A stretch of DNA of 29,959 nucleotides from Clostridium sp. UBA6640 (GCF_002455975.1 NZ_DKLM01000169.1:10569-40527); one strand, 5' to 3'. Positions 1-12,700 are shown, numbered from the stretch's first letter. Notes: generated by a model from the sequence alone, not told the origin. Numbers and translations: made by a program.

Positions 1-1309
1 GCATATCCATTAATAAGTTGACTGCATTTCTATGCTCTATCAATACACCTTTTGGATTTCCAGTAGTACCAGAAGTATAAATAACATAAGCTAAATTATT
101 TGAACTATTTATTCTCTCTAGATTATTTGCATCCACTCCAAATAAATTTTGGTCAATTAAATCTATAAACTCTCCACTAAACTTTATATCCTGAACTAAA
201 GAGTTTTTGCTTAATAGAATGTTAGTTTCACTATCCTTTAACATATATTCTATTCTATTACTAGGATAACTTGGATCTATTGGTAAATAAGCTCCCCCTG
301 CTTTTAAAATCCCCATTATTCCTATTATCATTTCTATGGATCTATCAACCATTATTCCTACTATAGAGTCTGCTTTAACATCTTTAGTTCTTAAAATTCT
401 TGCCAAGCTATTAGATTTTTCACTTAATTCTTTATAAGTTAATTTTTTATCTTCAAATATTACCGCAATATTGTTTGGTGCCTGTTCTACCTGGATTTCA
501 AAGAGTTCCTGTATTGTTTTTTCTTTAGGATATTCCACTTTTGTATCATTAAAATCATATAAAATTTTATTTTTACTTTCATCTTCAACTAACTCTAAAT
601 CTCGTAAATTTATACCTATGTTACTTAGTACCTGATTTAAAATATTTAAATAAGCATTTCCAAATTCAGTAATAGTATATTCATTGAAATACTCTGATTT
701 ATAAGTAATATTAACTTCAATTTCATCATAATATTTCTTAATAAAACAACTTATTTTACTTCTAGCTTCATCTAATAAAAACTTTATGTTCTTATCATTA
801 TGCAGGTTGGTCATCATAAAACTAATACCATCCATATAATCTATGTTTTTTTCTCTCATTATATCGGATATGGAATATACTTGATGCTTATATGTTTCTA
901 TTAAGCTTTTTTTGGTTTCAATTAATAGATCTTTAAACAGCATAGAATCTTGGATATTACTTTTTATTAACAAAACATTATTTTCTTCCATATTTTCAAC
1001 ATGTTGAATCTTATACGGAGGGATAGCAATAATAAAATTACTTTCTGTATATCTGTATATAAGAATATTGAACACAGTAAGCAATACTGTATACAAAGAT
1101 AAATCATCATCCTTACTTAAATTTCTTACTTTTCTATTTAAATCATTACATATTTTAAAGCTGTAACTTTTATACTTACAATTATCCTTATCAGAACAAT
1201 TTTTATATAACTTTAAGCCTTCAATTTCTTGTAAAAAAAACTGAGTCCAATATTCCCGTGACTCACTCATAGCCTTTATAGAATTAATTAACATTCTTCT
1301 ATTTTCCAT
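1..1309 (-). CDS. NRPS-5, N-terminal part: half condensation domain followed by an adenylation domain (partial, runs off left edge)
   Basis: Minus-strand open frame from ATG at 1307-1309 through the left edge. Residues 1 to about 235 resemble only the C-terminal lobe of a condensation domain: they begin near SREYWTQFFL, where the second half of a C domain normally begins, and no HHxxxDG occurs. An adenylation domain follows: linker ILYDFNDTKVEYP, core motif A1/A2 region with GILKAGGAYLPID, and motif A3 AYVIYTSGTTGNPKG near the edge. The specificity pocket lies outside the window, so the substrate is unknown. AAAGGA stands 12 nt before the ATG; an in-frame upstream ATG abuts it and would have no spacing. 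The gene is separated from NRPS-4 by the acetyltransferase and the IS110 remnant, so it probably has its own promoter; I see no convincing one. By the docking logic it should follow NRPS-4. Confidence 0.93.
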   Translation of the reverse strand, partial: MENRRMLINSIKAMSESREYWTQFFLQEIEGLKLYKNCSDKDNCKYKSYSFKICNDLNRKVRNLSKDDDLSLYTVLLTVFNILIYRYTESNFIIAIPPYKIQHVENMEENNVLLIKSNIQDSMLFKDLLIETKKSLIETYKHQVYSISDIMREKNIDYMDGISFMMTNLHNDKNIKFLLDEARSKISCFIKKYYDEIEVNITYKSEYFNEYTITEFGNAYLNILNQVLSNIGINLRDLELVEDESKNKILYDFNDTKVEYPKEKTIQELFEIQVEQAPNNIAVIFEDKKLTYKELSEKSNSLARILRTKDVKADSIVGIMVDRSIEMIIGIMGILKAGGAYLPIDPSYPSNRIEYMLKDSETNILLSKNSLVQDIKFSGEFIDLIDQNLFGVDANNLERINSSNNLAYVIYTSGTTGNPKGVLIEHRNAVNLLMDM

Positions 1310-1420
1310 AATAACAATCATTCCTTTCGGTATACTCAAAGCACAAAATTTCATGAAAATGTATGTTTTAATTCTACTGTGTCAATAATTAATACCAGCC
1401 ATACAGCTATACTGCGGAGC

Positions 1421-1503
1421 ACGGTAGGGTGAGTGTGATTGCACCTACTGTAATCCACATAATAATATGTGCCAAATACCTTATTAAGTACAAATAATTG
1501 TAC
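1421..1503 (+). ncRNA. Candidate bridge-RNA remnant: three consecutive hairpins
   Basis: Three stem-loops lie in 83 bp just upstream of the transposase remnant. The first pairs 1421-1431 with 1442-1451 (10 pairs, one bulged G, one G-U). The second pairs CACATA (1456-1461) with TATGTG (1466-1471). The third pairs GTACAA (1488-1493) with TTGTAC (1498-1503); the last two both have loop ATAA. Known biology: IS110-group elements encode a structured bridge RNA in the non-coding end upstream of the transposase. Assignment here is by position and structure only. Because hairpins are symmetric, it could instead be part of the leader of NRPS-5 on the other strand. Confidence 0.3.
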
Positions 1504-1606
1504 CATCGAGCACGTAAGTTAATCTTTATTTGAACAAAGACCGTTTAAAAGCTTAGGTATTTAGTCAATGTCTGTATGTTCAATTTTTTTATTTTAAGGT
1601 GATTAA

Positions 1607-2560
1607 GTGTTAAAAATTGTTTATTTAACATGCTGCGGGATTAATGTCTATAAAAAGTTTGTAGTTGCTACTATAGCAACAATCGGAATCAATAATATTA
1701 CAACATACAAAGCTAAGCAATTTAACACTTATACCAATGAGCTTATCAGCCTTAATGACTTGCTAGCCATTACTAATTGTGTTGAAATTTGCATGGAGAT
1801 TACTAGAAAGTATTGTATTCCAGTTTGCAATATCCTTGAATCTACTTGCAAGATTACTTTATCAAATCAAAAATTCACCAACAGCTTCCAATTTAATGAT
1901 AGCAAATGTAGTATCTGATACCTTTAGTAAATCAGTATCGACTATTATTAAATATGCAATGGAGCATCCTAATAGCCATGATATAGACTTTTTAGACTTT
2001 TCACGTCACAATATGAGTCACAAATTTGCTGAGATAACTGTTTCAATGTAATGAAATATATCAAGAGATCAATGCTAAAAATAAAAGTTTGCTTAAATAA
2101 TTATGATATTAATACTTACACTAATCAACTTGACCAAGCTATTTATTTAATTCCTAAAGAATTTGTTCTAACCATTAAATTACTAGAAACTATTCCTGGT
2201 ATAATTAATAAGTAAGAAATTGGTACTATTTCTGAAATTGGATTAGATATGTTGATCTTTCCGAATGCAAAGCATTTATGCTCCTGTGCTGGACTCACTC
2301 CTCAAAACAACGAAAGTGCTGGTAAGAAAAAAGCGTCCGTATAAGCCGTGTCGGAGTATATTTAAACCATTACTAATCCAATGTGCAAATGCTGCTATAA
2401 AAGATAAGTTATGTCCTTACTTAAAGTATCGTGGTCATATAAGAGCAATATTGCAATTGCAAGAATTCTTTTAACATGTGTATATACTATGCTTTCTAAA
2501 AATGAAGCTTTTAATGACTCACTTTATAAGGAATATTTTGATCTTGGTATTAAATCTTAA
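1607..2560 (+). pseudogene. IS110-family (DEDD) transposase, broken
   Basis: Pieces of one IS110 transposase occur in order in different frames. From 1607 (GTG): CGINVYKKFVVATIA, matching the family start GIDxHKKxxVA, then CMEITRKYCIPVCNILE. In another frame near 1860-2051 is SNLMIANVVSDTFSKS. From about 2180: LETIPGIINK, a stop, then EIGTISEIGLDMLIFPNAKH and GLTPQNNESAGKKKAS, followed by more stops. In a further frame are LIQCANAAIKDK, then IAIARILLTCVYTMLS, ending at TAA 2558-2560. The first catalytic Asp of GIDxHK is Asn here. The segment between NILE and SNLMIA is far shorter than in intact relatives and lacks the DxKD region. The C-terminal serine context (ESAGK) remains. Frameshifts, stops and the internal deletion make it non-functional. 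Confidence 0.85.
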
Positions 2561-2812
2561 GATAATATTACTAAAGTAACCTCATCACCTTAGACTACTT
2601 TATTATAAATATTTCTATCAGATCCATCTCTCTTTCTACATTGAGACCATGGTCTTATTTGTGTGCCATAAATCAAGTTTTTTATTTTCAAGTTACCCTC
2701 CCAATTCTATCCTATTACAACTTAATCTTTTCAACTTTTTAATTTTATACTTGTTAAATATTCAAAGCTCCTTATGCTTTAACCAATTTAAGGTATTTAA
2801 TTATAACAAATA
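2561..2812. other. Non-coding stretch between IS110 remnant and acetyltransferase terminator
   Basis: No credible gene. It is AT-rich and probably contains the right flank of the decayed IS110 element. The only structure I see is a perfect 12-bp palindrome, listed separately. Confidence 0.6.
2644..2655. repeat. Perfect 12-bp palindrome
   Basis: AGACCATGGTCT reads the same on both strands and does not extend further. It may be an operator-like site or chance; nothing next to it supports a function. Confidence 0.4.
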
Positions 2813-2860
2813 AAAATGTACTACTAATTTCATCAATCTGATAAAATAGCAGTACATTTT
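2813..2860 (-). terminator. Rho-independent terminator of the acetyltransferase gene
   Basis: A 10-bp perfect stem pairs AAAATGTACT (2813-2822) with AGTACATTTT (2851-2860), with further pairing inside the loop (CTA with TAG). On the minus strand the second arm ends in TTTT and runs on as TATTTGTTAT. It begins 45 bp after the acetyltransferase stop codon. T-rich sequence on the plus side also allows bidirectional action. Confidence 0.75.
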
Positions 2861-2905
2861 CTATCTTTTTAATTTTAAAATTTTGGTATAAAGTATTAAC
2901 TTTAA

Positions 2906-3490
2906 CTATATATTCTTCTCAGAATCTATAATTTTTAAATAATCATCCTTAGTTAATCCAAAATATATTTCATCATAATATTTTCCATTTGTGTAAACAT
3001 TTTGTCTTAAAATACCTTCTTGCTCACAGCCAAGCTTTTTATGCATTTTAATAGATCCTTCATTTCCTTCTAAAACACTTACTGAATACTTATTTAATCT
3101 CTTTTCCATAAATCCATATTTTAAAAGTATCTTCATAGCACTTGTTCCATATCCTTTACCTCTATAGTCCCTGTCAATTTTAATCCCAATCCCAAAAGTT
3201 CCATTCTTATGATCATCTAATAATATATTTATTCTACCAACATGCACTCCATCTAACGTGTCTATTGCAAAGACTATTCTACAATTATTAATAGACAAAT
3301 TTGCGATTTTTTCACAGTATTTTTTTGAATATGACATCGTTGGTGGAAGATCAATCACATAATCTGCTAATCTAGTTGCTGAACTATCAAAGCTAGTATA
3401 ATAATCCCACTCCCAATCATCTTCACTCCAGGCTCTTAACCTAACTAAATCATTTTGCCAATAATAATTGTTATATGATATTTCTTTCAT
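2906..3490 (-). CDS. GNAT-family N-acetyltransferase (RimJ/RimL-like)
   Basis: 194-aa protein of typical length for the Acetyltransf_3 (RimJ/RimL-like) branch of GNAT enzymes, which transfer an acetyl group from acetyl-CoA to an amine. The acetyl-CoA pyrophosphate loop is visible near residues 108-116 as RDYRGKGYG, followed by a helix ending LLKYGF. The later NEGSIKMHKKLGCEQEGILR matches the family pattern N-xx-(S/A)-xxx-(H/Y)-xKLGF-x-xEG. The N-terminal LVRLRAWSEDDWE is also typical. The ATG is supported by GGGGGAG (3496-3502) five nt upstream. It lies 221 bp downstream of NRPS-4 with its own candidate promoter and a strong terminator. It could acetylate the peptide or a precursor as tailoring or self-protection, or be an unrelated passenger; the sequence does not decide. 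Confidence 0.9.
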   Translation of the reverse strand: MKEISYNNYYWQNDLVRLRAWSEDDWEWDYYTSFDSSATRLADYVIDLPPTMSYSKKYCEKIANLSINNCRIVFAIDTLDGVHVGRINILLDDHKNGTFGIGIKIDRDYRGKGYGTSAMKILLKYGFMEKRLNKYSVSVLEGNEGSIKMHKKLGCEQEGILRQNVYTNGKYYDEIYFGLTKDDYLKIIDSEKNI

Positions 3491-3528
3491 AAAAACTCCC
3501 CCTATAATTTTTATTTTTATAAAAACAT

Positions 3529-3557
3529 TTTAAAGCAATCTAAAACTCACTTCTCAA
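3529..3557 (-). promoter_or_regulatory. Candidate sigma-A-type promoter of the acetyltransferase gene
   Basis: On the minus strand TTGAGA (3552-3557, five of six to the -35 consensus) and TTTAAA (3529-3534, four of six to -10) are separated by 17 bp. The start would fall about 30 nt before the ATG, leaving room for the ribosome site. In such AT-rich DNA this can occur by chance. Confidence 0.3.
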
Positions 3558-3711
3558 TATAAATAAAGTAATTTAATTAACATCAATTTATTTTTAGTGA
3601 AAATTTCAAATTAAAGAATAAACTTCAAATGTCTTTCAACATATTTTGTATTTTTTTCATTTAAGTTAAATAAAAAACATCTCTAATTATCTTAGTAATT
3701 AATCTATCGGT

Positions 3712-6700
3712 TTAAAAATTAAATTCAATATCTAATGTTGAATCTTTAATAACTTTATTAATATCTCTATTAATTTTTAACAACTCGTTTTTATCAAATA
3801 TAGAAATATCTTTAATCTCAACATCATACTTTATCTGACTTATTATATTTTCAAAGTGCTTTGCCATTAACTCTATTGTTTCTTTTTTATACAAACTTGT
3901 TCTATAATTAAAACCTAAGGCTATAGAATCTCCTTCATCTGAAGCTGACAATAATATATCGAATTTTGCATCATTACTACTCAAATTTAAAGGTTTGATC
4001 TTTAGCTCTTCAATTTCCATTTCAACAAAGCCTATATTCTGCATTGCAAACATAATATCTGTTAATACTTCCCTGCTTTGGCTCCTATCAACTCCTATTT
4101 TTTCAATAAGTTCATCATATTGATAATCTTGATTTTCAAAGGCTTTTATAGATTTTTCCTTTAATTGAAGTAAATAATTTTTATATGTGATTTCCTCATC
4201 TATCTTACTTCTTATAGCTAATGTATTAATGAAAACCCCTATAACATTTTCTAAATCTTTATTGTTTCTTCCAGCTATTGGAGTAGACACTATTATATCA
4301 TTTTGGCCACTATATTTTGATAACAATATATTAAACGCGGATAAAATAACCATAAACATTGTACTTTCGTTATCTCTAGCTATACGTTTTAATTTTTTAG
4401 TATCTTCTTCATTGATATAAAAACCTACATAATCTCCTTTATCATCTTTAATATGATTTCTTACATAATCAGTTGGCAAATTCAATATAGGTATATCTCC
4501 ACTAAATTCTTTCATCCAATACTCTTCTTGGTTTTTATAATATTCTGTAGCCTTAAATTTATTCTGCCATACAGCAAAATCTTTATATTGGATTTTTAGT
4601 GGTTCTAGCTGCTTTCCACTATATACTTGAACGAACTCTCTTGATATAATTTCAAAAGATATACCATCAGAAATTATATGATGCATGTCAATTAAAATGT
4701 AATATTTTACTTCTTCTATTTTTACAATCCCAACTCTAAAGTTTGGAGACCTATTTAAATTAAATGGTTTTATAAATTCATTCATTATATTTGTAAGATT
4801 TTTATTTTTCATATCAAAATATTGGATATTTACTTCAACATTTTCATTAATTTTTTGCACTATTTCTTTGTTTGTTATAAGGAACTCTGTTCTTAGAGCT
4901 TCATGTCTATTAACCAAATATTTCAATGTTTCTTTTAGTCTTTCAATATTTAGGTTTCCTTCTACTTCTAAAACAACTGGCATGTTATAAGTAGCAGACT
5001 TCAAATCAAGTTGTTGAGCTAAATACATTCTTTTTTGAGCTGAACTTGTCTCATAATATTCTTGTTTCTCAACTTTTTCAATATCTTTATACTCATTCCT
5101 TTTTGCTTTCAATACCAATTCTGAAAGTTCTCTTATTGTAGGTCTTTGGAATATGTCTTTTATTTCCAATTCCACATTAAGCTTGTTATGAATTTCATTA
5201 ATAATAGTTGCTGCATTGAGTGAATGCCCCCCTAAATCAAAGAAATTATTATTTATACCTATCCTATCTATATATAATACTTTTTGCCACACATCAATCA
5301 TAGCTTCTTCTAATTCATTTCTTGCTTCTTCATATTTAACTCCAATACTTCTTTCATCAATAGATAAAAGAAGTTGTTTTTTATCAACCTTTCCATTTGA
5401 TGTTAACGGTAATTTATCCATCTTAATAAAATATGAAGGAATCATATATTCAGGTAGCTTCTCTTTTAGCAATGCTTTTATTTCATCCATGTTATGCTCT
5501 ACTGTTCCAGTGATAAATGCACAAATATATTTTGAACCTTTTGATTCTTTTACCAATACAGCTACATCATCAATTCCTCCTATATTTAATAGAGTACTTT
5601 CCACTTCTCCCAATTCAATTCTGAAACCTCTTATCTTAATTTGATTATCAATTCTTCCTAGAAATTCAACATATTTTTCTTTGCAGAACCTTCCTCTATC
5701 TCCCGTTTTATAGATGTATCCAAATTCCTGATGATGTATAAACCTACTAGATGTTTTTCCAATATCATTAGCATATCCCTTTGCTACACCAACTCCACCA
5801 ATACATATCTCACCTGGAACTCCAATTGGTGCTAAATTCAAATATTTATCCATTATATAAATTTTTTGATTTGCTAATGGCATTCCATAGGGTATCAATT
5901 TCCAAGTTTCATCTACATGTTTTATGGGATAATATATTGACCATATTGATCCTTCTGTTGCACCACCTAAACTTATAACTTCCGAATTTATAAAATGGCT
6001 CTTTATTCTTTCTGGCAATTTTAATGGAATACTATCCCCACTTAATAACACAAGTCTTAAACTTTCATTAACAAAAGTATAATTAACACTATTTATAAGA
6101 ACTTCCATTAAAGCTGGTACTGTATTCCATATTGTAACCTTTTCCTTTTCTATCGCTTGTATTATTTCTTTTGTGTTCATCTTATCTTTAATTATTACTG
6201 TGCTTGCTCCACATATTAGTGCTCCAAAGAAATCATATACAGATAAATCAAAACAAAGTGATGAAAGTGCCAATATCTTATCTGTCTCCAACAAGTTAAA
6301 CTTTGAATTAATGTCTATAATTGTATTAAGTGCAGATTGATGAGTAATTATTACTCCCTTTGGCTTTCCTGTACTTCCAGAAGTGTATATTATATACGCA
6401 ATATCACTAGAAATAGCTCTACATTTTAAATTCTCTGTTGAATATGAATATAAATCATTATTATCTATGTTTATATATTTACAATCTAAAGATACTTTCC
6501 CAAAGTATTGTTCCTGTGTTAATAAAACATTACTATTACTATTATTAAGCATATACTTAATTCTATCCGCAGGGTATTCTGGATCTACTGATACATACGT
6601 TGCTCCACACTTTAATATAGCTAACATCCCAATAGCCATCTTCATAGACCTATCTAACATTATTCCCACTACATCTCCCGGATTAACTTCATTATCAATA

Positions 6701-9700
6701 AGTAATCTTGCTAATTGATTAGATCTATTGTTTAACTCCCTATAATTTATCTTATTTTCATCATATATTACAGCTATATTATCTGGAGTTTTCTCTACTT
6801 GTTCTTCAAATAACTCTTGTATAGTTTTATTGTTTTCGTAATTGATATCCGTATCATTATATTTAGCAATTTCTTCTTTTTCTTCTTTGCAAATAATTTC
6901 AATTTCTTTTAACTTAATATTTTTACTTCTAGTTATTTCTTTAAGTATATTATTAAAATGCACTATCATTCTTTCAATAGTATCTTTTTTAAATAATTGA
7001 GTACAATATTGGAATGTAAATAGAATTTCATCATTTTCTTCATATCCAAATATACTCAAATCAAATTTTGATACTTTATACTCATTATAATATTCACTAA
7101 TACTTATACCATTTGCCTTTATGTTTTTATTGTCTATTTCTTCAAAATTAAACAATACATCAAACAATGGATTTCTACTTAAATCTCTATTTATATTTAA
7201 GTTTTTAACTAATTTTTCAAATTGATAATCTTGATTTTCATATGCCTCTAAAGCATTATCTTTTACTTTCTGTAAAAATTCCCCATATGATTGTTGATTA
7301 TCAACATTATTCCTCATTACCAGGATATTAACAAATAATCCTATTACATTTTCAATCTCCATATGATTTCTTCCAGCTATAGGGGCTCCTATTACTATAT
7401 CTTCTTGACCACTATATTTAGATATTAATATATTAGCAGCTGATAATAGTATCATATACATTGTACTTCCAGTTTCTTTGACCATATTATACAAATCTCT
7501 TGATATATCTTTATCTAATTTAAAAGTTAAACTATTCCCTTCAAAACTTTGAACTGTTTGCCTTACAAAATCTGTTGGTAAATTTGTCTCTGGTATATTA
7601 TCAGCAAATTTATCTATCCAGTATTTTTCTTGTTTCTCCATCTCGAAAGATTTAAAGAAATCATTCTGCCATTTAGCGAAATCTTTATATTGTATTCTAT
7701 TATTTTTTAGTTCCTTTCCATCATATAACTCTATAAATTCTCTTGTTAATATTTCCATTGATACACCATCAAAAATTATATGATGAATGTCACAGAACAA
7801 AATATGTCTTTCCTTTTCTATTTTTATTAAACTACATCTTAAAAGAGGTGCATTATTTAAATTAAATGGTTTCTTTAAAGACTCTATGACATTAACTATG
7901 TCTATATCCCTATCTACCTCTAAATAATCTAATTTAAATTTTATTTTATCACTTATTACCTGAACTATTTCTTCATTTACCTCTTTAAACGAGGTTCTAA
8001 ATACTTCGTGTCTTTCTACCAAATGATTTAGAACTTGCTCTACTCTACTTATATTTAGCGATCCTTTTATCTCAATTGTCATTGGCATATTGTAAGCCAT
8101 AGATGTTAAATCTAATTTCTGTATCAAGTATAATCTTTTTTGCGCTGAAGATGCCTCATAATAATCTTGTAAGCCAACTTTTTTTATCTCTATATATTTT
8201 TTCTTTTCACACTTTAAAATGTATTGTGCCAATTCTTTTACAGTTGCTAGCTTAAATATATCCCTTAAAGATACTTCTACATTAAAAACTTTATGAATTT
8301 TACTCATTAATATTGTTGCTTTTAATGATTGTCCTCCTAAGTCAAAGAAATTGTCATTTATACCTATTGTCTTAACATCCAACATTTCCATCCATATCTT
8401 TATCAATTTATCTTCTACTTCGTTTCTAGGTGCTTCATATCTTACTCTTAAATCTAATAAATTTGATATTTCTGGTAAATTTCTTCGATCTATTTTCCCA
8501 TTTCTAGTCAATGGCATTTTTTCTAGTTTAACAAAATATGCAGGAATCATGTATTCAGGTAAATCTTTTCTAAGTTCTTCTTTTAACTGATCTAATGTTA
8601 TATTCTCATTTAATACAACATAAGCACATAAATATTTATTTCTTTCACTATCTTCTCTTGTTACAACAACAGCTTCATTTATTTTTTCATGTTTTAATAA
8701 TATATTTTCTATTTCTCCAAGTTCTATTCTAAAGCCTCTGATTTTTACCTGATAATCCTTCCTTCCTAAAATTTCAATGTTTCCATCTGGTAACCATTTT
8801 GCTAAATCTCCTGTTTTATAAAGCCTTCTTACTCCTTTATCTATAAACGGATCTTCCATAAATACTTCTGTTGTCTTATTATAATTATTTATATAGCCTC
8901 TGCCTACTCCTATCCCTGAAACACATAGCTCACCTGGTATACCAACTGGAAGAATATTGAATTGCTCATCGACTATATAAATTTTTAAATTTGCTATAGG
9001 TTTTCCAATTGTAACAATGTCATTTTCACAAGGTTTATCCATTATATAATGTGTTATATCATCTGATGCTTCCGTTGGACCATATGCATTAACCATTTTT
9101 ACATGTTTATATTTATTAAACCATCTATTAACTAGATTCTTCTTTAATACTTCTCCCGTTACAAGTAAGTGTTTTAAATCTGCCAGTTTATTATTTTCTG
9201 TTAAATGATAAAGCATTGTTTCTAAATATGATGGTACTACTTCTAACACTGATACTTTATCTTTTTCAATATGTTCTATAAATTCTTCAGCATTTAAAAC
9301 TTCATATTTAGTATAGATAACTATTTTCCCCCCAACAACTAGCGATGCCAAAAACTGCCAAACAGATATATCAAAACAATGTGAGGAGTTCTGTGAAACT
9401 ATACTTTTATCATTTAATTCAACATCTTTTATCTTAGCTAAAATATGGTTAAGCATCCCTAAATGCTCTATCATTGCTCCCTTAGGATTTCCAGTACTTC
9501 CTGAAGTATAAATTACATAAGCTAGATCATCCTTATTACTTATCCACTCTAAGTTGTAACTTTCTTTTATATATATTTCTTCATCTTCTATGTCTATAAT
9601 AGTATTAACAATATCCATTATATTTTTATTTACTTCACTACTCTTTACTAATAATACTTTAGCAGCACTATCATCTAACATATATTTAACTCTTTCTAAT

Positions 9701-12700
9701 GGATATTCTGTATCTACTGGCAGGTATGCTCCCCCTGCTTTCAATACTCCAATAATTGCTATTACCATTTCTATCGATCTATCCATCATTATTCCAACTA
9801 TGGAATTTCGTCCAACACTTTCATCTCTTAATTTTCTTGCTAATTGATTTGCTCTTTTATTTAATTCTCCATATGTTATAGTAATACCTTTACACATTAT
9901 AGCTACATTATCCGGAGTTTTTTCTACTTGTTCTTCAAATAACTGGTGAACTACCTTATTTTCATTAAATTCCATACCAGTATTATTAAATTGAGTAATT
10001 ATAGTATTCTTTTCCTCTTCACTAAGTATATCTATTTCCTTTAATTTAATTTCTTCATTTTTGATTATTTGCTTTAATATATTACTAAAGTGTATTGTCA
10101 TTCTTTCAATACTTTCTTTTCTAAATAATTTAGTACAATATTCAAACTCAAACTCTAAAGCATCATCCATTTCAAAAGCAGATATACTTAAATCAAATTT
10201 AGATATTTTATTATTATTATCATATTCACTAATGGCCATATCATTAAGTACTATAGACTCACTGCTCTTGCTTTCAAACGAGAACATAACATCAAATAAA
10301 GGATTTCTACTTATATCTCTAGATAAATTCAACTTATCTATAAGCATGTCAAATTGAAAGTCCTGATTTTCATATGCTTCTAATGCATTATTTCTTACTT
10401 CTGATAAAAAGCTCTCGAAAGTCTTATTTCCACAAGGATAATTTCTCATAGCTAATGTATTAACAAAAACTCCTAAAACATTCTCAAGATCTTCATGCTT
10501 TCTTCCAGCTATTGGACTCCCAATAACTATATCTTCTTGACTACTATACTTGTATAAAAATATATTTACTGCTGCTAATAACACCATATACATTGTACTC
10601 TCTGTTTTATTCGCTATATTTCGCAACTCTTTTGCTATATTTTTATCTAATCTAAAACAAATACTATCTCCATCAAAGCTTTGTATCGCTGGTCTAGTAA
10701 AATCTGTAGGCATATTTAGTATAGGTATTTCGTCTGAAAATCTTTCAACCCAATACGTTTCTTTTTTCTTAAATTCCTCAGCTTTTAATAAATCATTTTG
10801 CCATTTAGCAAAATCCTTATATTGTATTCTTAAATTTTCTAAAACTTCTCCTTTATATAATGCTATAAATTCGTTTATCAATATTTCCCTTGACATACCA
10901 TCTGATATTATGTGATGCATATCAAATATTAATATATGTGTTAACTCTTTTACTTTTATTAATCCAACTCTTAAAAGATTGTCTTTGTTTAAATCAAATG
11001 GTCTTATAAACTTATTTATACAATCATCTAAATTTTTCTTATTATCTAAATACTCTATATTAAATTTAGGATTTTTTTGTACCACTTGTACTATTTCTTC
11101 ATCTTTAACAATAAATTTTGTTCTCAATGTTTCATGTCTTTCTATTAAAGTTTTAAATATATTTTCTAGTTTTAATACATCTAAATTACCTTTTATCTCT
11201 AAAATACCTGGCATATTATAGCTAATAGACTCTAAATTAATTTGTTGTAATAAATACATTCTCTTTTGAGCTGATGATACTTCATAATAATCTTTTTCTT
11301 CTATTTTATCTATTTTAAAATATTGATTTTCTTCTGCATTTTTAATAAAATTGCTTAATCCCTTTATTGTTGGATATTTAAATAACTCTTTTAATGATAC
11401 TTCTCTATTTAATTTCTTATGAATTTTAGATATAAGCACCATCGCCTTTAATGAATGTCCTCCTAATTGAAAGAAGTTGTCGTTTATCCCAACTTTATCC
11501 ATGCCTAATATCTGACTCCATAGTTTCGCTAAAATTTCTTCTATTTCATTTCTTGGAGCTTCATATTCACTTAAATCTACATCTAAAGTTGGATCTGGAA
11601 GAGCTCTTCCATCTAATTTTCCATTATAAGTTAATGGCATTTTATCTAGCTTAATAAAATAAGATGGAATCATGTAGTCTGGTAAACTTTCTTTTAAATG
11701 ACTTCTTAGATTTAATTCATTAATTTCTTTTTCGCTAACCACATATGCGCATATATATTTTTCATTATTTTTATATTCTTTTATTGCAACTGTGGCTTCT
11801 TTTACTTCTTCATGTTGCAATATCTTATTTTCAATCTCACCAAGTTCTATTCTAAAACCTCTCACTTTAACTTGGTCGTCTATCCTTCCTAAGAACTCTA
11901 TATTTCCATCTGGCAACCATCTTGCTAAGTCCCCTGTTTTATACATATTTGTTCCATGATTAAATGGATTATCTATAAATTTTTCAGCTGTTAATTCTGG
12001 CCTATTTAGATATCCTACTGATAACCCTTCTCCACTTATATATAACTCACCTTCTGTTCCAATACCACAAACCTTATTATATTTATCTAAAATATATGCA
12101 TTTACATTATTAAGTGGTTTACCTATTATTCTTTTAAATTCATTTAATTTACTTAAATTAATTTGTGTAGTTATACATCCTATAGTAGTTTCTGTTGGAC
12201 CATAATGATTCATTATAATTGCATTATTCCCATTGTTTGACTCTGTGAAAACTTTAATATCTTCTATATTTATTTCCTCTCCACCTAGTATTATTAATCG
12301 TAATTTATTATTAGATATAGGTTTATCATACTGATAATTAGCAATAATACTAAATAAAGAAGGTGTCATTTTAATATAAGTAATATTTTCTTTAAGAAGT
12401 TCAACTAACTTTTGTGGATTCTTATATTTATCCTCTGAAATAATATTTAGTTTTATTCCTGTAATCAAAGCTGTGAATACTGTGGTATATCCTAAATCAA
12501 AGGCATATGAAGATAACAATGCAGTCTCATCACTTGACGTTAAAACTGCTTTATCTATAATTGATTTTGTATAATTTACTACACTATTATGCTTTATCAT
12601 AACCCCCTTAGATCTACCTGTTGTTCCTGATGTGTATATAACGTATGCTAAATCATTTGAGTTATTTATTTTCTCTAAGGTACTTTCATCATTGCTAAAT

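Larger units (their letters stand above)
1385..2600 (+). mobile_element. Decayed IS110-family insertion sequence (approximate bounds)
   Basis: The stretch holds a broken IS110-type transposase (1607-2560) preceded by about 200 bp of structured non-coding DNA, the usual layout of IS110-group elements, whose left end carries a guide (bridge) RNA. IS110 elements lack terminal inverted repeats, so the ends cannot be set from one copy and the bounds given are estimates. It lies in the gap between the acetyltransferase and NRPS-5, opposite in orientation to the synthetase genes. Confidence 0.55.

Noticed and set aside
1310..1606. T-box or other riboswitch upstream of NRPS-5
   Set aside because: I found no T-box consensus or known riboswitch core; the hairpins fit the non-coding end of the IS110 element better.
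1607..2474. Three separate small hypothetical genes upstream of the acetyltransferase region
   Set aside because: All three are fragments of one decayed IS110 transposase in different frames.
4664..4685. Heterocyclization domain after the Cys module
   Set aside because: C5 of NRPS-4 has HHIISDG, the ordinary condensation motif, not DxxxxDxxS.
5930..5990. Degenerate core in the fourth A domain of NRPS-4 (GGATEGSIWS instead of YGPTE)
   Set aside because: This variant is normal for Cys-activating domains and agrees with the code DLYNLSLIWK.
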